DNA of 6,096 bases, taken from NCBI GenBank assembly GCA_002702965.1, contig PADE01000272.1, positions 51,955 through 58,050 of the forward strand, given 5' to 3'. The translations under genes were made by a program, and so were the position numbers. Source of the stretch: Planctomycetaceae bacterium. GTDB taxonomy: Bacteria; Planctomycetota; Planctomycetia; Pirellulales; Pirellulaceae. This document shows, piece by piece, positions 6,087 to 6,096 of the stretch. Positions within the stretch are counted from its first letter, which is position 1, and the number at the start of each line of letters is the position of its first letter. The notes below the pieces were generated by a model, which did no database searches, was not told the origin of the DNA, and worked only from the letters and a program-made list of their open reading frames with translations.

Positions 6087-6096
6087 ATGACCAGTT
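6087..6096 (+). CDS. Start of the next gene, perhaps the transporter permease (partial)
   Basis: ATG at 6087 follows AGGGA (6076-6080) by six bases, the same spacing as the other well-placed ribosome binding sites here. Only M-T-S and one further base are visible, so identity cannot be read. A DppB/OppB-like permease is expected because binding proteins of this family are commonly encoded just ahead of their permeases. An overlapping ATG at 6080 in another frame has no usable ribosome binding site spacing. Confidence 0.4.

Overview
The window looks like chromosomal DNA from a planctomycete, most likely of the Pirellula/Rhodopirellula group. This rests on protein character: a BBP-2 type outer-membrane porin, a Tat-exported five-bladed-propeller protein and a lipoprotein-anchored family 5 solute-binding protein with a long N-terminal extension all resemble planctomycete protein families as I remember them. 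No database search was possible. Base composition is moderately GC-rich, with no marked compositional island by eye. I see no mobile element, CRISPR array, tRNA or rRNA.

Layout. Positions 76-112 hold a strong intrinsic terminator that works only on the minus strand; it closes the porin gene (150-1493, minus). A gene-free divergent region of about 490 bases (1494-1984) follows. Its porin-side half holds several inverted repeats that would fold in the porin mRNA leader, including two 8-bp stems arranged as a possible pseudoknot just upstream of the ribosome binding site. On the plus strand, 1985-3658 encodes a Tat-exported beta-propeller protein resembling GH32/GH43-type glycoside hydrolases, with no assignable substrate. 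A spacer of about 295 bases (3659-3953) carries a plausible promoter and leader hairpin. Then 3954-6026 encodes a lipoprotein peptide/oligopeptide-type ABC transporter binding protein. A short spacer leads to a well-placed ribosome binding site and ATG at 6087, the first bases of a next gene, by context perhaps the transporter permease.

How they may work together. All three complete genes encode exported or envelope proteins: a channel in the outer membrane, a propeller enzyme or binding protein exported by Tat, and a lipoprotein that captures small solutes for an ABC importer. They could form one uptake locus, but they sit in at least three transcription units and the link is inference only. 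The most unusual non-coding signal is the structured porin leader. The most unusual protein signal is a tandem pair of exact DxDxDGxxD calcium-type loops in the binding protein.
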